A stretch of 64,000 bases of DNA, taken from NCBI RefSeq assembly GCF_041200145.1, contig NZ_CP165734.1, positions 310,001 through 374,000 on the forward strand. The letters are read 5' to 3'. Below the pieces are notes generated by a model, which saw nothing but the letters and a program-made list of their open reading frames with translations, did not search any database and was not told the origin of the DNA. This document shows positions 56,783 through 64,000 of this stretch, one piece after another. The position numbers and the translations under genes are program-made. This DNA is from Bradyrhizobium sp. LLZ17 (GTDB taxonomy: Bacteria; Pseudomonadota; Alphaproteobacteria; Rhizobiales; Xanthobacteraceae). Position 1 is the first letter of the stretch, and every line of letters starts with the position of its first letter.

Positions 56783-57484
56783 GTGAAGCTCGAGATCTTG
56801 CACGAACTCAACGCCGAGCGCGCCGCGCGCCGGCCGGTGATTCTGGTCACCGACACGGAGAGCGGTGAGCAGCGGCTGGTGAAGGCAAAGGACTTCGCGA
56901 AAGACCCGCTGGCTGCCGAGCTGGACAAGCAGCTTCGCATGGGCAAGAGCGCCAGTGTCGAGGCCGGGGGCAAGAGGCTCTTCCTCAACGTCTACGCGCC
57001 CACGGCAAAGCTGGTCATTGTCGGCGCGGTCCATATCAGCCAGGCGTTGGCGCCGCTCGCACGCTCGCTCGGCTACGACGTCACCGTCGTCGATCCGCGC
57101 ACGGCCTTTGCGAGCCCCGAGCGCTTCCCGGATGTTCCGCTCGTGGCCGAGTGGCCCGACACGGCGCTGCCGCCGCTCAATGTCGATGCCTACACCGCCT
57201 TTGTCGCAGTGACGCACGATCCCAAGATCGACGATCCCGCGCTGCTGCACGCCTTCGAACGCAACTGCTTCTATATCGGCGCGCTCGGCTCGCGGAAGAC
57301 TCATGCCAAGCGCGGCGAGCGGCTGCGGGCGCAGGGTGCGACCGAAAGCGACATCGCGCGGATTCACGCGCCGATCGGGCTTGCCATCGGCGCCGTCTCG
57401 CCGTCTGAGATCGCGGTGTCCATCATGGCGGAGATCACGGCCGTGCTTCGCCTGCCGCCCAAGCAAAAAGAACAAGCGGCATGA
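56783..57484 (+). CDS. XdhC family protein, Rossmann-domain type
   Basis: A 233-residue protein with an XdhC Rossmann domain. LVIVGAVHISQALAPLARSLGYDV is the dinucleotide-binding fold, VTHDPKIDDPALLHAFERNCFYIGALGSRKTHAKR the conserved XdhC core, and IHAPIGLAIGAVSPSEIAVSIMAEI the C-terminal signature. It starts with GTG two bases after the previous stop and overlaps the next gene by four bases, so translation is probably coupled. Second half of a split XdhC. Confidence 0.92.
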   Translation: MKLEILHELNAERAARRPVILVTDTESGEQRLVKAKDFAKDPLAAELDKQLRMGKSASVEAGGKRLFLNVYAPTAKLVIVGAVHISQALAPLARSLGYDVTVVDPRTAFASPERFPDVPLVAEWPDTALPPLNVDAYTAFVAVTHDPKIDDPALLHAFERNCFYIGALGSRKTHAKRGERLRAQGATESDIARIHAPIGLAIGAVSPSEIAVSIMAEITAVLRLPPKQKEQAA

Positions 57485-59094
57485 AATTCGGTCCGGCGAG
57501 CCCCAGGGATGCGATCGGCGGGGTGACCGTCCACACCCTGCGCCAGGGAGCGCTGGTTTTGAAGAAGGGCACGACCATCGGCGCTGCCGAGGTCGAGGCG
57601 CTCGAGCGCGCCGGTATCAAGGACATCGTCGTGGTGCGGATGGAGACCGGCGATGTCTCCGAGGACGTCGCCGCCTCCAGCATCGCGCTGGCCGTCGGCG
57701 GCGACGGCATCCATGTCGAGCGCGCCTTCACCGGCCGCGCCAATCTGTTCGCCGCGCGCCCCGGCGTGTTGGTGATCGATCGCGCCGCGGTCGATCGCAT
57801 CAACAATATCGACGAGGCCATCACCTTTGCGACGCTCTCCGCCTACAAGCCGGTGGTCGAGGGGGAGATGGTCGGCACCGTCAAGATCATCCCGTTCGGC
57901 GTGGAGCAAGGCTTGCGCGACGCCGCGGTGAAGGCCGCGGGCAAGGACGTGCTCAAGATCGCGCCCTATGTGATCAAGCGCGTCGGCGTGGTCTCGACGC
58001 TGCTGCCGGGGCTGTCCTCCAAGGTGATCGACAAGACGCTGCGCGTCACGGCCGAGCGGCTCGCACCGGCCGGCGCGGGCATCATCGCCGAGCGGCGCGT
58101 CGCCCATGAGGAGCGCGCGTTGTCGGCCGCGATCAAAGAGCTGCTCGGGCTTGGCGCCGAGCTCGTGATCGTGTTCGGCGCCTCGGCCATCGCCGACCGC
58201 CGTGACGTGATCCCGGCGGCCGTCACCGAAATCGGCGGCGAGATCGAGCATTTCGGCATGCCGGTCGATCCCGGCAATCTGCTGCTGATTGCGCGCGCCG
58301 GGGGTGTGCCGGTGCTGGGCGCGCCGGGTTGCGCGCGCTCGCCGGTCGAGAACGGTTTTGACTGGGTGCTGATGCGACTCTTGGCCGGCATCAAGGTGAC
58401 GCGGTCCGAGCTGATGGGCATGGGCGTCGGCGGCCTCCTGATGGAGATCGTCACCCGGCCGCAACCGCGCGCCAAGCCGGAGATCGAGGGCAACAGCCGG
58501 GTCGCGGCCATCGTGCTCGCGGCAGGCCGCTCGACGCGGATGGGTGGGCCCAACAAGTTGTTGGCGGAGTTCAATGGCAAGAAGCTGGTGCGGATCGCGA
58601 CCGAGCAGGCACTCGCCTCGAAGGCCTCCGAAGTGATCGTCGTGACCGGTCATCAGGCCGATCTGGTCGAACAGGCGCTTGCAGGATTAAAGGTGAAATT
58701 CGTCCGCAATCCGGATTTCACTGGCGGCATCGCAAGCTCGGTCAAGGCCGGCATCGCGGCGGTGCCTGACGGCTGCGACGGCGCATTGGTCTGTCTCGGC
58801 GACATGCCGCTGATCGATGCCAGCCTGATCGACCGCCTGATCGACGGCTTCGCGCCGGACCGCGGCAATCTCATCGTCGTGCCCGTCAGTGAAGGCCGCC
58901 GCGGCAATCCGGTGCTGTGGTCGCGGCGCTTCTTCAAAGAGTTGATGACACTCGACGGCGATGTCGGCGCGCGGCACTTGATCGCCAAGCATGCGGAGGC
59001 AGTCGCCGAAGTGACGGTCGACGGCGAGAGCGCCTTCCTCGATATCGACACGCCGCAGGCGCTGGACGCGGCACGGGGGGCGACGGTGCCGTAG
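57481..59094 (+). CDS. Molybdopterin-binding protein fused to MocA-like nucleotidyltransferase
   Basis: A 537-residue two-domain protein. Residues 1 to about 335 form a MoeA/MogA-like molybdopterin-binding region (LIVIARAGGVPVLGAPGCARSP is its conserved end). Residues from about 340 are a nucleotidyltransferase with VLAAGRSTRMGGPNKLLAEF, the GTP/CTP-binding motif of MobA/MocA. MocA makes the cytosine dinucleotide form of molybdenum cofactor that xanthine-oxidase-family enzymes use, which fits the cox genes upstream. The fusion couples cofactor handling and nucleotide addition. Start overlaps xdhC by four bases. Confidence 0.91.
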   Translation: MKFGPASPRDAIGGVTVHTLRQGALVLKKGTTIGAAEVEALERAGIKDIVVVRMETGDVSEDVAASSIALAVGGDGIHVERAFTGRANLFAARPGVLVIDRAAVDRINNIDEAITFATLSAYKPVVEGEMVGTVKIIPFGVEQGLRDAAVKAAGKDVLKIAPYVIKRVGVVSTLLPGLSSKVIDKTLRVTAERLAPAGAGIIAERRVAHEERALSAAIKELLGLGAELVIVFGASAIADRRDVIPAAVTEIGGEIEHFGMPVDPGNLLLIARAGGVPVLGAPGCARSPVENGFDWVLMRLLAGIKVTRSELMGMGVGGLLMEIVTRPQPRAKPEIEGNSRVAAIVLAAGRSTRMGGPNKLLAEFNGKKLVRIATEQALASKASEVIVVTGHQADLVEQALAGLKVKFVRNPDFTGGIASSVKAGIAAVPDGCDGALVCLGDMPLIDASLIDRLIDGFAPDRGNLIVVPVSEGRRGNPVLWSRRFFKELMTLDGDVGARHLIAKHAEAVAEVTVDGESAFLDIDTPQALDAARGATVP

Positions 59095-59181
59095 GGTGGG
59101 CAAAGCGGAGCGTGCCCACCAATTTTGGAATGATGGTGTGGATGGTGGTGGGCACGGCGTTCGGCCTTTGCCCACCCTAAT
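59092..59181. repeat. Intergenic palindromic repeat, family F
   Basis: Left arm GTAGGGTGGGCAAAGCGGAG with CGTGCCCACC; right arm GGTGGGCACGGCGTTCGGCC ending TTTGCCCACCCTAA. The left arm begins at the stop of the molybdopterin gene. A single-arm fragment is at 25606-25635. Confidence 0.82.
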
Positions 59182-59263
59182 GGCTTTTCAATCGCTCGTT
59201 CACCATCTGGAAACGACCGCCGCTTAGAGTCTTCTCCACCTGCCTTGGGGGGAGGGGTTCTCC

Positions 59264-59653
59264 ATGACTTCGAACGTCGTCGCGCGCCGTTGCGCGATGT
59301 TTTTCTTTGCGCTGTCGGTTTGTGTCGCCGGCGCCCGCTACATCACTGAAGCCCACGCCGCCGGTGCGTTTGCAGTCGGCAAGTGCGGCGCCTATGGCCA
59401 GGCCTTTGACTATGGCGCCGAGCACGAGGCTCGCGCCGCGGCGCAAAAGCAATGCAAGGGTGAATGTACGACAGTGACGATGAAGCGCGCCTGCGCGGCG
59501 ATGTCGGTCGATCTCGCCAATCCCTGCGGCGCCTACGGCTATGCCGTCAAGCCGAAGATCTCGGCCTCGCTCAATGCCGCCACGCGCGAATGCTACAAAT
59601 TTGGCGGCAAGGAATGCGTGATCCGGGCCTGGGCCTGCGACGCCAAAGGCTGA
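59264..59653 (+). CDS. Secreted DUF4189 protein
   Basis: A 129-residue exported protein with a signal peptide (cleavage near EAHAA-GAFAV). The rest is a DUF4189 domain: GKCGAYGQAFDYGAEHEARAAAQKQC, then CGAYGYAVKPKIS, with six to eight Cys that could form disulfides. Two repeated CGAYG units are visible. Function unknown. It lies alone between the cox-type operon and a convergent CYTH/CHAD gene. Confidence 0.82.
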   Translation: MTSNVVARRCAMFFFALSVCVAGARYITEAHAAGAFAVGKCGAYGQAFDYGAEHEARAAAQKQCKGECTTVTMKRACAAMSVDLANPCGAYGYAVKPKISASLNAATRECYKFGGKECVIRAWACDAKG

Positions 59654-59681
59654 AGGCTCTTAGCAGTCGCTGGCCCGCCGA

Positions 59682-61463
59682 TCATGCCTCCGCTTCGGTC
59701 GACCAGGGCACCTTGGTCTTTACGAAGTCCGACCATGCCTTCCGCAGCCGCGGCTCGACGCCGACCATCGCGTGGGCCTGCCAGCCCGCGATCGCGGCTG
59801 CCGCAGTGGCGCCGGCCGAGGACTCGATGCCGATATCCGCGAGCAGCGAAGCCGTCGTCGCCATATCGTTGTACAGTCCGAGCTCATGTTGCAGGACGGC
59901 CAGCGCTTTGAAAAAACGCTTGGCTGATTTTCGCTGCCCGTACAGCGGCAGCAGGAAGTCGGCGACGTAACGCAATTTTTTGGCAGCGAGCCGCACCTGG
60001 TGCAGCTCTTCCGTCGTGCGCGATTTGAAACGGCGGCCGCGCTTGAGCAGTTTCGCATGCTGAGCCGAGAGAATGCGGTGTGCGAAATTCAGGGCGGGCT
60101 CGGCCAGTTGCGCCAGATGTTCCGGAGCGGCGTCGCTGCGCCAGCCGCGGGTTTCGATCCAGCTGCCAAGCCCGATCAGGAAATACGAGGCGCGGCGATC
60201 GGCCAGCACCAGGCGGACCTTGTCGTAGCACGCGCCCCGGCGTTGCTCGACGGCCGCCTCCAATGCGTCGAAGCCCGCGATCGCCGGACAGCCTTGCGCA
60301 ACGACACCCAGGGTCTGGTGCTGGAACACGTCCCAGTCGCGCGCGGGGGATAGAGTTTGCGCCAGCCATTTGGCCTCTGAGCGCAGCAGGTCGACCTTGC
60401 TCAGCGACACCACCGATCGCATCAGGTCCAGTACGGATCGCAGGCGTCGCAGCGCCACGCGAAGCTGGTGAATGCCCTCGGCATCGCGCCCGTCCTCGGC
60501 GGCGGGCAGAGACTGGAGCAGATGATGCAGACAGGCACGCAGGATCGCCGCAAACGCCTCGTCGAGCGATGCGGAGGGATCAAGGCGTATCTTGCGCGGC
60601 CTTGTCGCGGCTGGTGGGTTGTCGGCCGCAAGGTCAAATCCGCGCGCCGATTTGCTGCGAATGGACGGCCTGGCCGGCCCATGCTCCGCCAGCCGCAGCG
60701 CCAGCTCGTAGATGGCGGATGGGTTACCACCTTTGAGTTCCAGCTCGATCTCGCTGACCGGCATCGATCGGTCGCCGGATGTCAGATGCCCCCGGTCGAA
60801 GGCGACCTCGACCGTGCCGGACGGCAGGTCGACGACGCGCTGATGCCGGCGAATGTCGGTGGTGAAGATCGCTTCCAGCGGCTGCCGTTGGAGTTCGGCG
60901 CGCAGCTTGTCCGGGATGAAGGGCAGCACCAGCGCGATGTCGGGAGCCATGGACGAGACGCTAGCTTCCCATTCGCCGCGGCGCAGCGGATCGTTGCCGA
61001 GTTCGGCCTTCACCGTCTGCGTGAAACGCGTGCCGCTCTGGCGGACACGAAAACTCAATCCGTTGCGCTGGAGCGTACGCTTGGGCGTGTCGTAGTAGAC
61101 GGCCCTGAGGTGTTTCCGTGAACCCTTGTTGCGCGCGTTCGCGACGATGACGGGCGCCTTGCCGAAATCCGCCAGGCGATCCGCGTTCACAAGCAGCTTG
61201 AGCTCGATCTCGGTGGCACGTGGGGCAATCTCGCCAGAGGTTTCCCCGCGCATCGGTTCGGCGCGCGTTTCATCGGCGGAACGGCCGACCTGCACGCACG
61301 CTTCGGGCGAAACCCCGTCGTTGCGGAACTCGGAACCAGACCTTGCGCTGGAAACGGCGGAGTTCTTGTTTGCCTTCCCGTCCACCGGCAACGGATGACC
61401 ATTGGTCTTCGTCGGACGCTGCGCGGGTTCGAAGGATCGCTTGATGGCGCCAATTTCCGACAT
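59682..61463 (-). CDS. CYTH-CHAD domain protein
   Basis: A 593-residue protein. The CYTH domain (about 80-280) opens with ATEIELKLLV, the ExExK triphosphate- and metal-binding motif. The CHAD domain (about 300-590) is an all-helical domain with conserved His and basic residues (AEGIHQLRVALRRLRSVL and TEELHQVRLAAKKLRYVADFLLPLYG) known to bind polyphosphate. The combination suggests inorganic triphosphatase/polyphosphate binding. The polar 75-residue N-terminal part is atypical, so the true start may be the later Met before RGETSGEIAP. The open frame beyond 61463 is not part of the gene. Confidence 0.88.
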   Translation of the reverse strand: MSEIGAIKRSFEPAQRPTKTNGHPLPVDGKANKNSAVSSARSGSEFRNDGVSPEACVQVGRSADETRAEPMRGETSGEIAPRATEIELKLLVNADRLADFGKAPVIVANARNKGSRKHLRAVYYDTPKRTLQRNGLSFRVRQSGTRFTQTVKAELGNDPLRRGEWEASVSSMAPDIALVLPFIPDKLRAELQRQPLEAIFTTDIRRHQRVVDLPSGTVEVAFDRGHLTSGDRSMPVSEIELELKGGNPSAIYELALRLAEHGPARPSIRSKSARGFDLAADNPPAATRPRKIRLDPSASLDEAFAAILRACLHHLLQSLPAAEDGRDAEGIHQLRVALRRLRSVLDLMRSVVSLSKVDLLRSEAKWLAQTLSPARDWDVFQHQTLGVVAQGCPAIAGFDALEAAVEQRRGACYDKVRLVLADRRASYFLIGLGSWIETRGWRSDAAPEHLAQLAEPALNFAHRILSAQHAKLLKRGRRFKSRTTEELHQVRLAAKKLRYVADFLLPLYGQRKSAKRFFKALAVLQHELGLYNDMATTASLLADIGIESSAGATAAAAIAGWQAHAMVGVEPRLRKAWSDFVKTKVPWSTEAEA

Positions 61464-61664
61464 TCGCAATTTGTGACAGTTCGATGACAGGGGCGCGCGA
61501 GATATAGCCCGCCTGACTCGCGAGGAGAAGTGCAGCCGAGCGCATCTCGCTTGAAATTTCCGAACTGTGATCGATAGGTCAATCCGAGTTACATTCGCAG
61601 CCGCAATCGTCGCGCGAGAAATCCTGCTGTCTTTCTCGGCGGTTGGAAGCGTGTGGGAGAATTC

Positions 61665-62075
61665 ATGCTGTTCGACACGAAAGTCGCCGTTGTCATTCGC
61701 AACGATCTCGAGGCCTGGCAGAAGCTCAATGTCGCGTCGTTCCTGACGAGCGGCGTCGCTGCCGCGTTTCCGGAATGCATTGGCGATGCCTATGAGGACG
61801 CCTCTGGAACAAGATATCTTGCGATGATCGGCCAGCCGATCCTGATCTATGGCGCCGATGGTCCGGCCTTGTCGCGCGCACTCGATCGTGCGCTCACGCG
61901 CAACGTCGCGCCGGCGGTTTACACCGAGGGCATGTTCAAGACCACGCACGACGCGGCCAATCGTGAGGTGGTGAAGGCGGTGGCGCGTGCTGACCTCAAT
62001 CTCGTCGGCATCGCTATGCGCGCCGAGCGCAAGGTGATCGACAAGATCGTCGATGGATTGAAATTCCACAGTTGA
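61665..62075 (+). CDS. DUF2000 domain protein
   Basis: A 136-residue soluble protein matching DUF2000: VAVVIRNDLEAWQKLNVASFLTSGV near the start and PILIYGADGPALSRALDRAL in the middle. The family has a peptidyl-tRNA hydrolase II-like fold; function unestablished. ATG at 61665 follows GGGAGA by five bases; a GTG at 61653 is an alternative. It is divergent from the CYTH-CHAD gene, about 200 bases apart. Confidence 0.85.
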   Translation: MLFDTKVAVVIRNDLEAWQKLNVASFLTSGVAAAFPECIGDAYEDASGTRYLAMIGQPILIYGADGPALSRALDRALTRNVAPAVYTEGMFKTTHDAANREVVKAVARADLNLVGIAMRAERKVIDKIVDGLKFHS

Positions 62076-62100
62076 CGAAGGTGCCGGTGTTGGCCGTTGA

Positions 62101-62131
62101 GGCTCTCCCGCAAGGCTTGCGGGGGAGGGAG
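62101..62131. repeat. Short inverted repeat after DUF2000 gene
   Basis: CTCTCCCGCAAG and CTTGCGGGGGAGG form an imperfect hairpin 25 bases after the DUF2000 stop. It may be a terminator without T run or a small intergenic repeat. Confidence 0.5.
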
Positions 62132-62169
62132 CGCACCTTCCGCGCGGCCGCGATCAACCCAATCAATCG

Positions 62170-62582
62170 CTACCGCGGCGGCATGGTCTCGAATTTCGTC
62201 AGCTCCGGATCCAGATGATCCCAGCCATGTCCGCGCGCGGCGTAGGTGACGACCTGCGGCTTGAAGCGGGCCGGCTCGTCGAGGCTCGCTGCGCGGATGG
62301 TGAAGATTCCGGGCTGTGCTGCGAAGGTCATGTAGACCGGCACACCGCACACGGCGCAGAAGGCGCGCGTCTTCACGCCGCCGCTGTCGCTGACCATGTC
62401 CCATCGGCTGGCCTCGCCCGTCAAGGTGACGCCGTCGCGCGCGAACGTGGCGTAGAGCCGTGGCCGGTGCCGCTCTCGCGCTGGCAGTCCCGGCACTGGC
62501 AGTGATTGGCGAATAACGGCTCGCTGGCTATCGAGTAGCGGATCGCGCCGCAGGCGCAGCCGCCGGTATAGGGCTTCTTCAT
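62170..62582 (-). pseudogene. GFA/CENP-V family protein, frameshifted
   Basis: Zinc protein of the glutathione-dependent formaldehyde-activating family (most members act on other or unknown substrates). The N-terminal half, MKKPYTGGCACGAIRYSI to CQCRDCQRESGTGHGS, holds the zinc Cys residues and is read from the ATG at 62582 (AAGGAA upstream). The C-terminal half, from YATFARDGVTLTGE and FCAVCGVPVYM to the stop at 62170, is in another frame. One added C near 62455 (TCCTAC for TCTAC) joins them into about 137 residues, the normal length. As written the reading frame breaks after the first zinc site. Third gene of an arsR operon. Confidence 0.86.
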
Positions 62583-62594
62583 CGCGATAATTCC

Positions 62595-63083
62595 TTACTT
62601 GGCTTCGCCGCTGATCTCGTCGAGCTGGCGAACCACCTTCTTCCAGCCGCCGCTCATGCCCGTGTAGGCCGTGTCGTTCCCGGGCAGAACGAAGCCCGCA
62701 TGAACCAGCCGGATGCGCGTGCCGGCTTCGACCGGGGTGAGGGACCAGGTCACGACCGTATCGAGCGGTGCGCCGTAGCCGGTGTTGCGCGCGTCGCCGC
62801 CCTTCCAGGCGTAGACGAGGCGCCGGTTCGGCACGACCTCCAGCACCCGGCAATGGATCACGCCGTCCCAGGCGCCGCCCGGGGCGGTCTGGTACGTGAA
62901 GGTGTTGCCTTCGACGGCTTCGAAGCCGGTCGGCGGCATCAGCCAGCGTGCGATCAACTGGGCACTGGTCAGCGCTTTCCAGATCGTCTCGGGCGCGTGA
63001 GGGAACACCTCATCGATCACGATGTCCCGGATATCTTTTTGGATAGCTTGTTGGGCCTCGGCTTTCAGCTCGGCAGCACTCAC
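62595..63083 (-). CDS. SRPBCC/AHSA1 family protein
   Basis: A 162-residue AHSA1-type START-like protein. VFPHAPETIWKALTSAQLIARWLMPPTGFEAVEG is the family start and GGWKKVVRQLDEI the C-terminal helix. It overlaps the arsR start-stop junction by four bases, a widespread pairing of ArsR regulators with AHSA1 proteins. It presumably binds a hydrophobic ligand. The GFA gene follows after 12 bases. Confidence 0.9.
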   Translation of the reverse strand: MSAAELKAEAQQAIQKDIRDIVIDEVFPHAPETIWKALTSAQLIARWLMPPTGFEAVEGNTFTYQTAPGGAWDGVIHCRVLEVVPNRRLVYAWKGGDARNTGYGAPLDTVVTWSLTPVEAGTRIRLVHAGFVLPGNDTAYTGMSGGWKKVVRQLDEISGEAK

Positions 63084-63415
63084 GGGTCGATCTCCTTCAA
63101 GAGGTCACGCAGGTTCTGGAAGCGCTCGCGCCAGAAGACGCCGTAATGATCCATCCAGGTGACCAGCGGCTCGAGTCCTTGCGGCGCAGCGCGGTAATAG
63201 ACGTTGCGACCATCGGCACGCTCGGCGACCAGGCCCACCTGCTTTAGCGATTTCAGGTGCTGCGAGATCGCGCCCTGGGTCACGCCCGAGCCGCGCGTCA
63301 GCTCGGCGACGCTGATCTCCTTGCTCTCGAACACGCGCTCGAACACGGCACGCCGGGTCGGATCGGCGAGGGCGCGCATCACGGCGGTGACGGGGTTTGG
63401 GGCGGTTTCGATCAT
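63080..63415 (-). CDS. ArsR family transcriptional regulator
   Basis: A 111-residue winged-helix regulator. ALADPTRRAVFERVFESKEISVAELTRGSGVTQGAISQHLKSLKQVGLV is the complete ArsR HTH. There is no Cys metal site, so it is not a metal sensor of the ArsR/SmtB type but belongs to the group usually next to AHSA1 genes. It heads a three-gene minus-strand operon. A palindrome 20 bases upstream is a likely binding site. Confidence 0.92.
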   Translation of the reverse strand: MIETAPNPVTAVMRALADPTRRAVFERVFESKEISVAELTRGSGVTQGAISQHLKSLKQVGLVAERADGRNVYYRAAPQGLEPLVTWMDHYGVFWRERFQNLRDLLKEIDP

Positions 63416-63434
63416 GCCGACTAATTAGCGTAGG

Positions 63435-63446
63435 CTAATGCATTAG
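63435..63446. promoter_or_regulatory. Palindrome upstream of arsR
   Basis: A 12-bp perfect palindrome, CTAATGCATTAG, within an A/T-rich block that also has GACTAAT at 63417-63423 and 63451-63457. It lies in the arsR 5' region, 20 bases from the start codon, and may be the operator of this regulator. Confidence 0.5.
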
Positions 63447-63493
63447 TCAAGACTAATGTCTTCCTCGGTCGGGAGCGCTCATCTGATTGACAG

Positions 63494-63511
63494 TGACTGA
63501 CTAGTCAGTCA
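63494..63511. promoter_or_regulatory. 18-bp perfect palindrome, probable TetR operator
   Basis: TGACTGACTAGTCAGTCA is identical to its reverse complement over all 18 bases and ends ten bases before the ATG of a TetR-family gene. Such a site is the usual form of an autorepressor operator. Confidence 0.75.
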
Positions 63512-63521
63512 TAATAGCGCC

Positions 63522-64000
63522 ATGACAAAAAAGCCCGCCAAAGCCGTCACAGCATCCGCAGTCCACGCACGGAGCGGCGCGCCAGCTGAAGAGAAAGCCG
63601 CGCCCGCCTCGAGCCGCGCCGCGCGCGCGGAGGAGCGGCGCGCCGCGATCGTGGACGCCGCGATGGAGGAGTTCATCGCCCGCGGCTTTGCGGCGACGCG
63701 GCTCGACGACATTGCCAAGCGCGCAGGCGTGGCCAAGGGCACGATCTACCTGCACTTCAAGGACAAGGAATCGATGTTCGAGGAGCTGGTGCGGATCGTG
63801 ATCGTGCCGGTGGTGGCGCGGCTCAACGCACTACCGCCGCCGACCGGCTCGGTGCGCGATCTCGTCGAGACCTTTGCGAGCAACTTCCTGAAAGAGGTGA
63901 TCGGCACCAGGCGTGGCGATCTCGTGCGCCTGATCGTTGCAGAGGGGCCGCGCTTTCCGTCCGTGGCGGACTTCTACTACCGCGAGGTCGTCTCGCGCGG
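63522..64000 (+). CDS. TetR family transcriptional regulator, 5' part
   Basis: The first 159 codons of a TetR regulator cut by the right edge of the window. After a basic Ala-rich tail of about 40 residues comes a clear HTH: AAIVDAAMEEFIARGFAATRLDDIAKRAGVAKGTIYLHFKDKESMFEEL. The following helical domain (VRDLVETFASNFL, then GDLVRLIVAEGPRFP) resembles regulators placed beside RND efflux operons, so efflux genes may follow beyond the window. ATG at 63522 is just behind the palindrome at 63494-63511. Confidence 0.9.
   Translation, partial: MTKKPAKAVTASAVHARSGAPAEEKAAPASSRAARAEERRAAIVDAAMEEFIARGFAATRLDDIAKRAGVAKGTIYLHFKDKESMFEELVRIVIVPVVARLNALPPPTGSVRDLVETFASNFLKEVIGTRRGDLVRLIVAEGPRFPSVADFYYREVVSR

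Noticed and set aside
59682..62069. Extension of the CYTH-CHAD frame to 795 codons
   Set aside because: Beyond 61463 the frame runs antisense through the DUF2000 gene and a divergent promoter region; no conserved sequence is present.

Overview
The window is a GC-rich alphaproteobacterial chromosome segment, most likely from Bradyrhizobium or a close relative (Nitrobacteraceae). This rests on the gene families and gene order (purQ-purL, rpsD, a livHMGF-J transporter, pcaBDC, a form-II CO-dehydrogenase-like accessory cluster, XdhC and MocA-type proteins, CYTH/CHAD) and on many intergenic palindromic repeats of a kind common in that group. The species assignment is inference; no 16S or tRNA gene is present. 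I found no CRISPR array, insertion sequence, prophage or tRNA.

Layout. 0-8 kb: the end of purQ, then purL, flanked by an EamA exporter, a hotdog thioesterase, an acyltransferase-3 membrane protein, small DUF1328 and DUF427 proteins, bolA and ltrA. 8-17 kb: egtD and a frameshifted egtB (ergothioneine), monothiol glutaredoxin grxD with a macro-domain gene, two tandem serine hydrolases, threonine aldolase, rpsD and a stand-alone E2-type acyltransferase. 17-28 kb: a frameshifted HpcH/HpaI aldolase, murI, cytochrome b561, a GST, a cyclic-nucleotide-binding membrane protein, a secreted SecD-P1-like protein, an acyl-CoA synthetase, a HigB/HigA-type toxin-antitoxin pair, an M20 amidohydrolase and purB. 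28-37 kb: a TetR regulator behind a recognisable promoter/operator, a NarL-type two-component system, and divergent from it an unusual cassette: a MotA/TolQ/ExbB-like channel protein, two single- or two-span membrane partners, a metallophosphoesterase and a Ser/Thr kinase fused to a universal-stress domain. Three very small genes follow. 37-43 kb: rpe, an EF-hand protein, a P1-family peptidase, a frameshifted hybrid histidine kinase and a CheY-like receiver. 43-49 kb: the branched-chain amino acid (liv) ABC transporter. 49-52 kb: pcaC, pcaD and a multiply frameshifted pcaB (protocatechuate branch of the beta-ketoadipate pathway). 52-59 kb: coxG-coxS-coxM-coxD-coxE-xdhC-xdhC-moeA/mocA, an aerobic CO-dehydrogenase-like operon with no catalytic large subunit (coxL). 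59-64 kb: DUF4189, CYTH-CHAD and DUF2000 proteins, an arsR-AHSA1-GFA operon and the start of a TetR gene behind an 18-bp perfect palindrome.

Two points stand out. First, five otherwise well-conserved genes carry single-base indels (seven in all, three of them in pcaB). Five lie at short G/C runs where adding one base restores the family sequence, so read or assembly error is at least as likely as real pseudogenisation; the coding claims for these genes should be read with that in mind. Second, the best candidate for an undescribed system is the 32.1-36.4 kb cassette, which puts a proton-channel-type complex, a phosphoesterase and a kinase-Usp fusion in one transcriptional direction.
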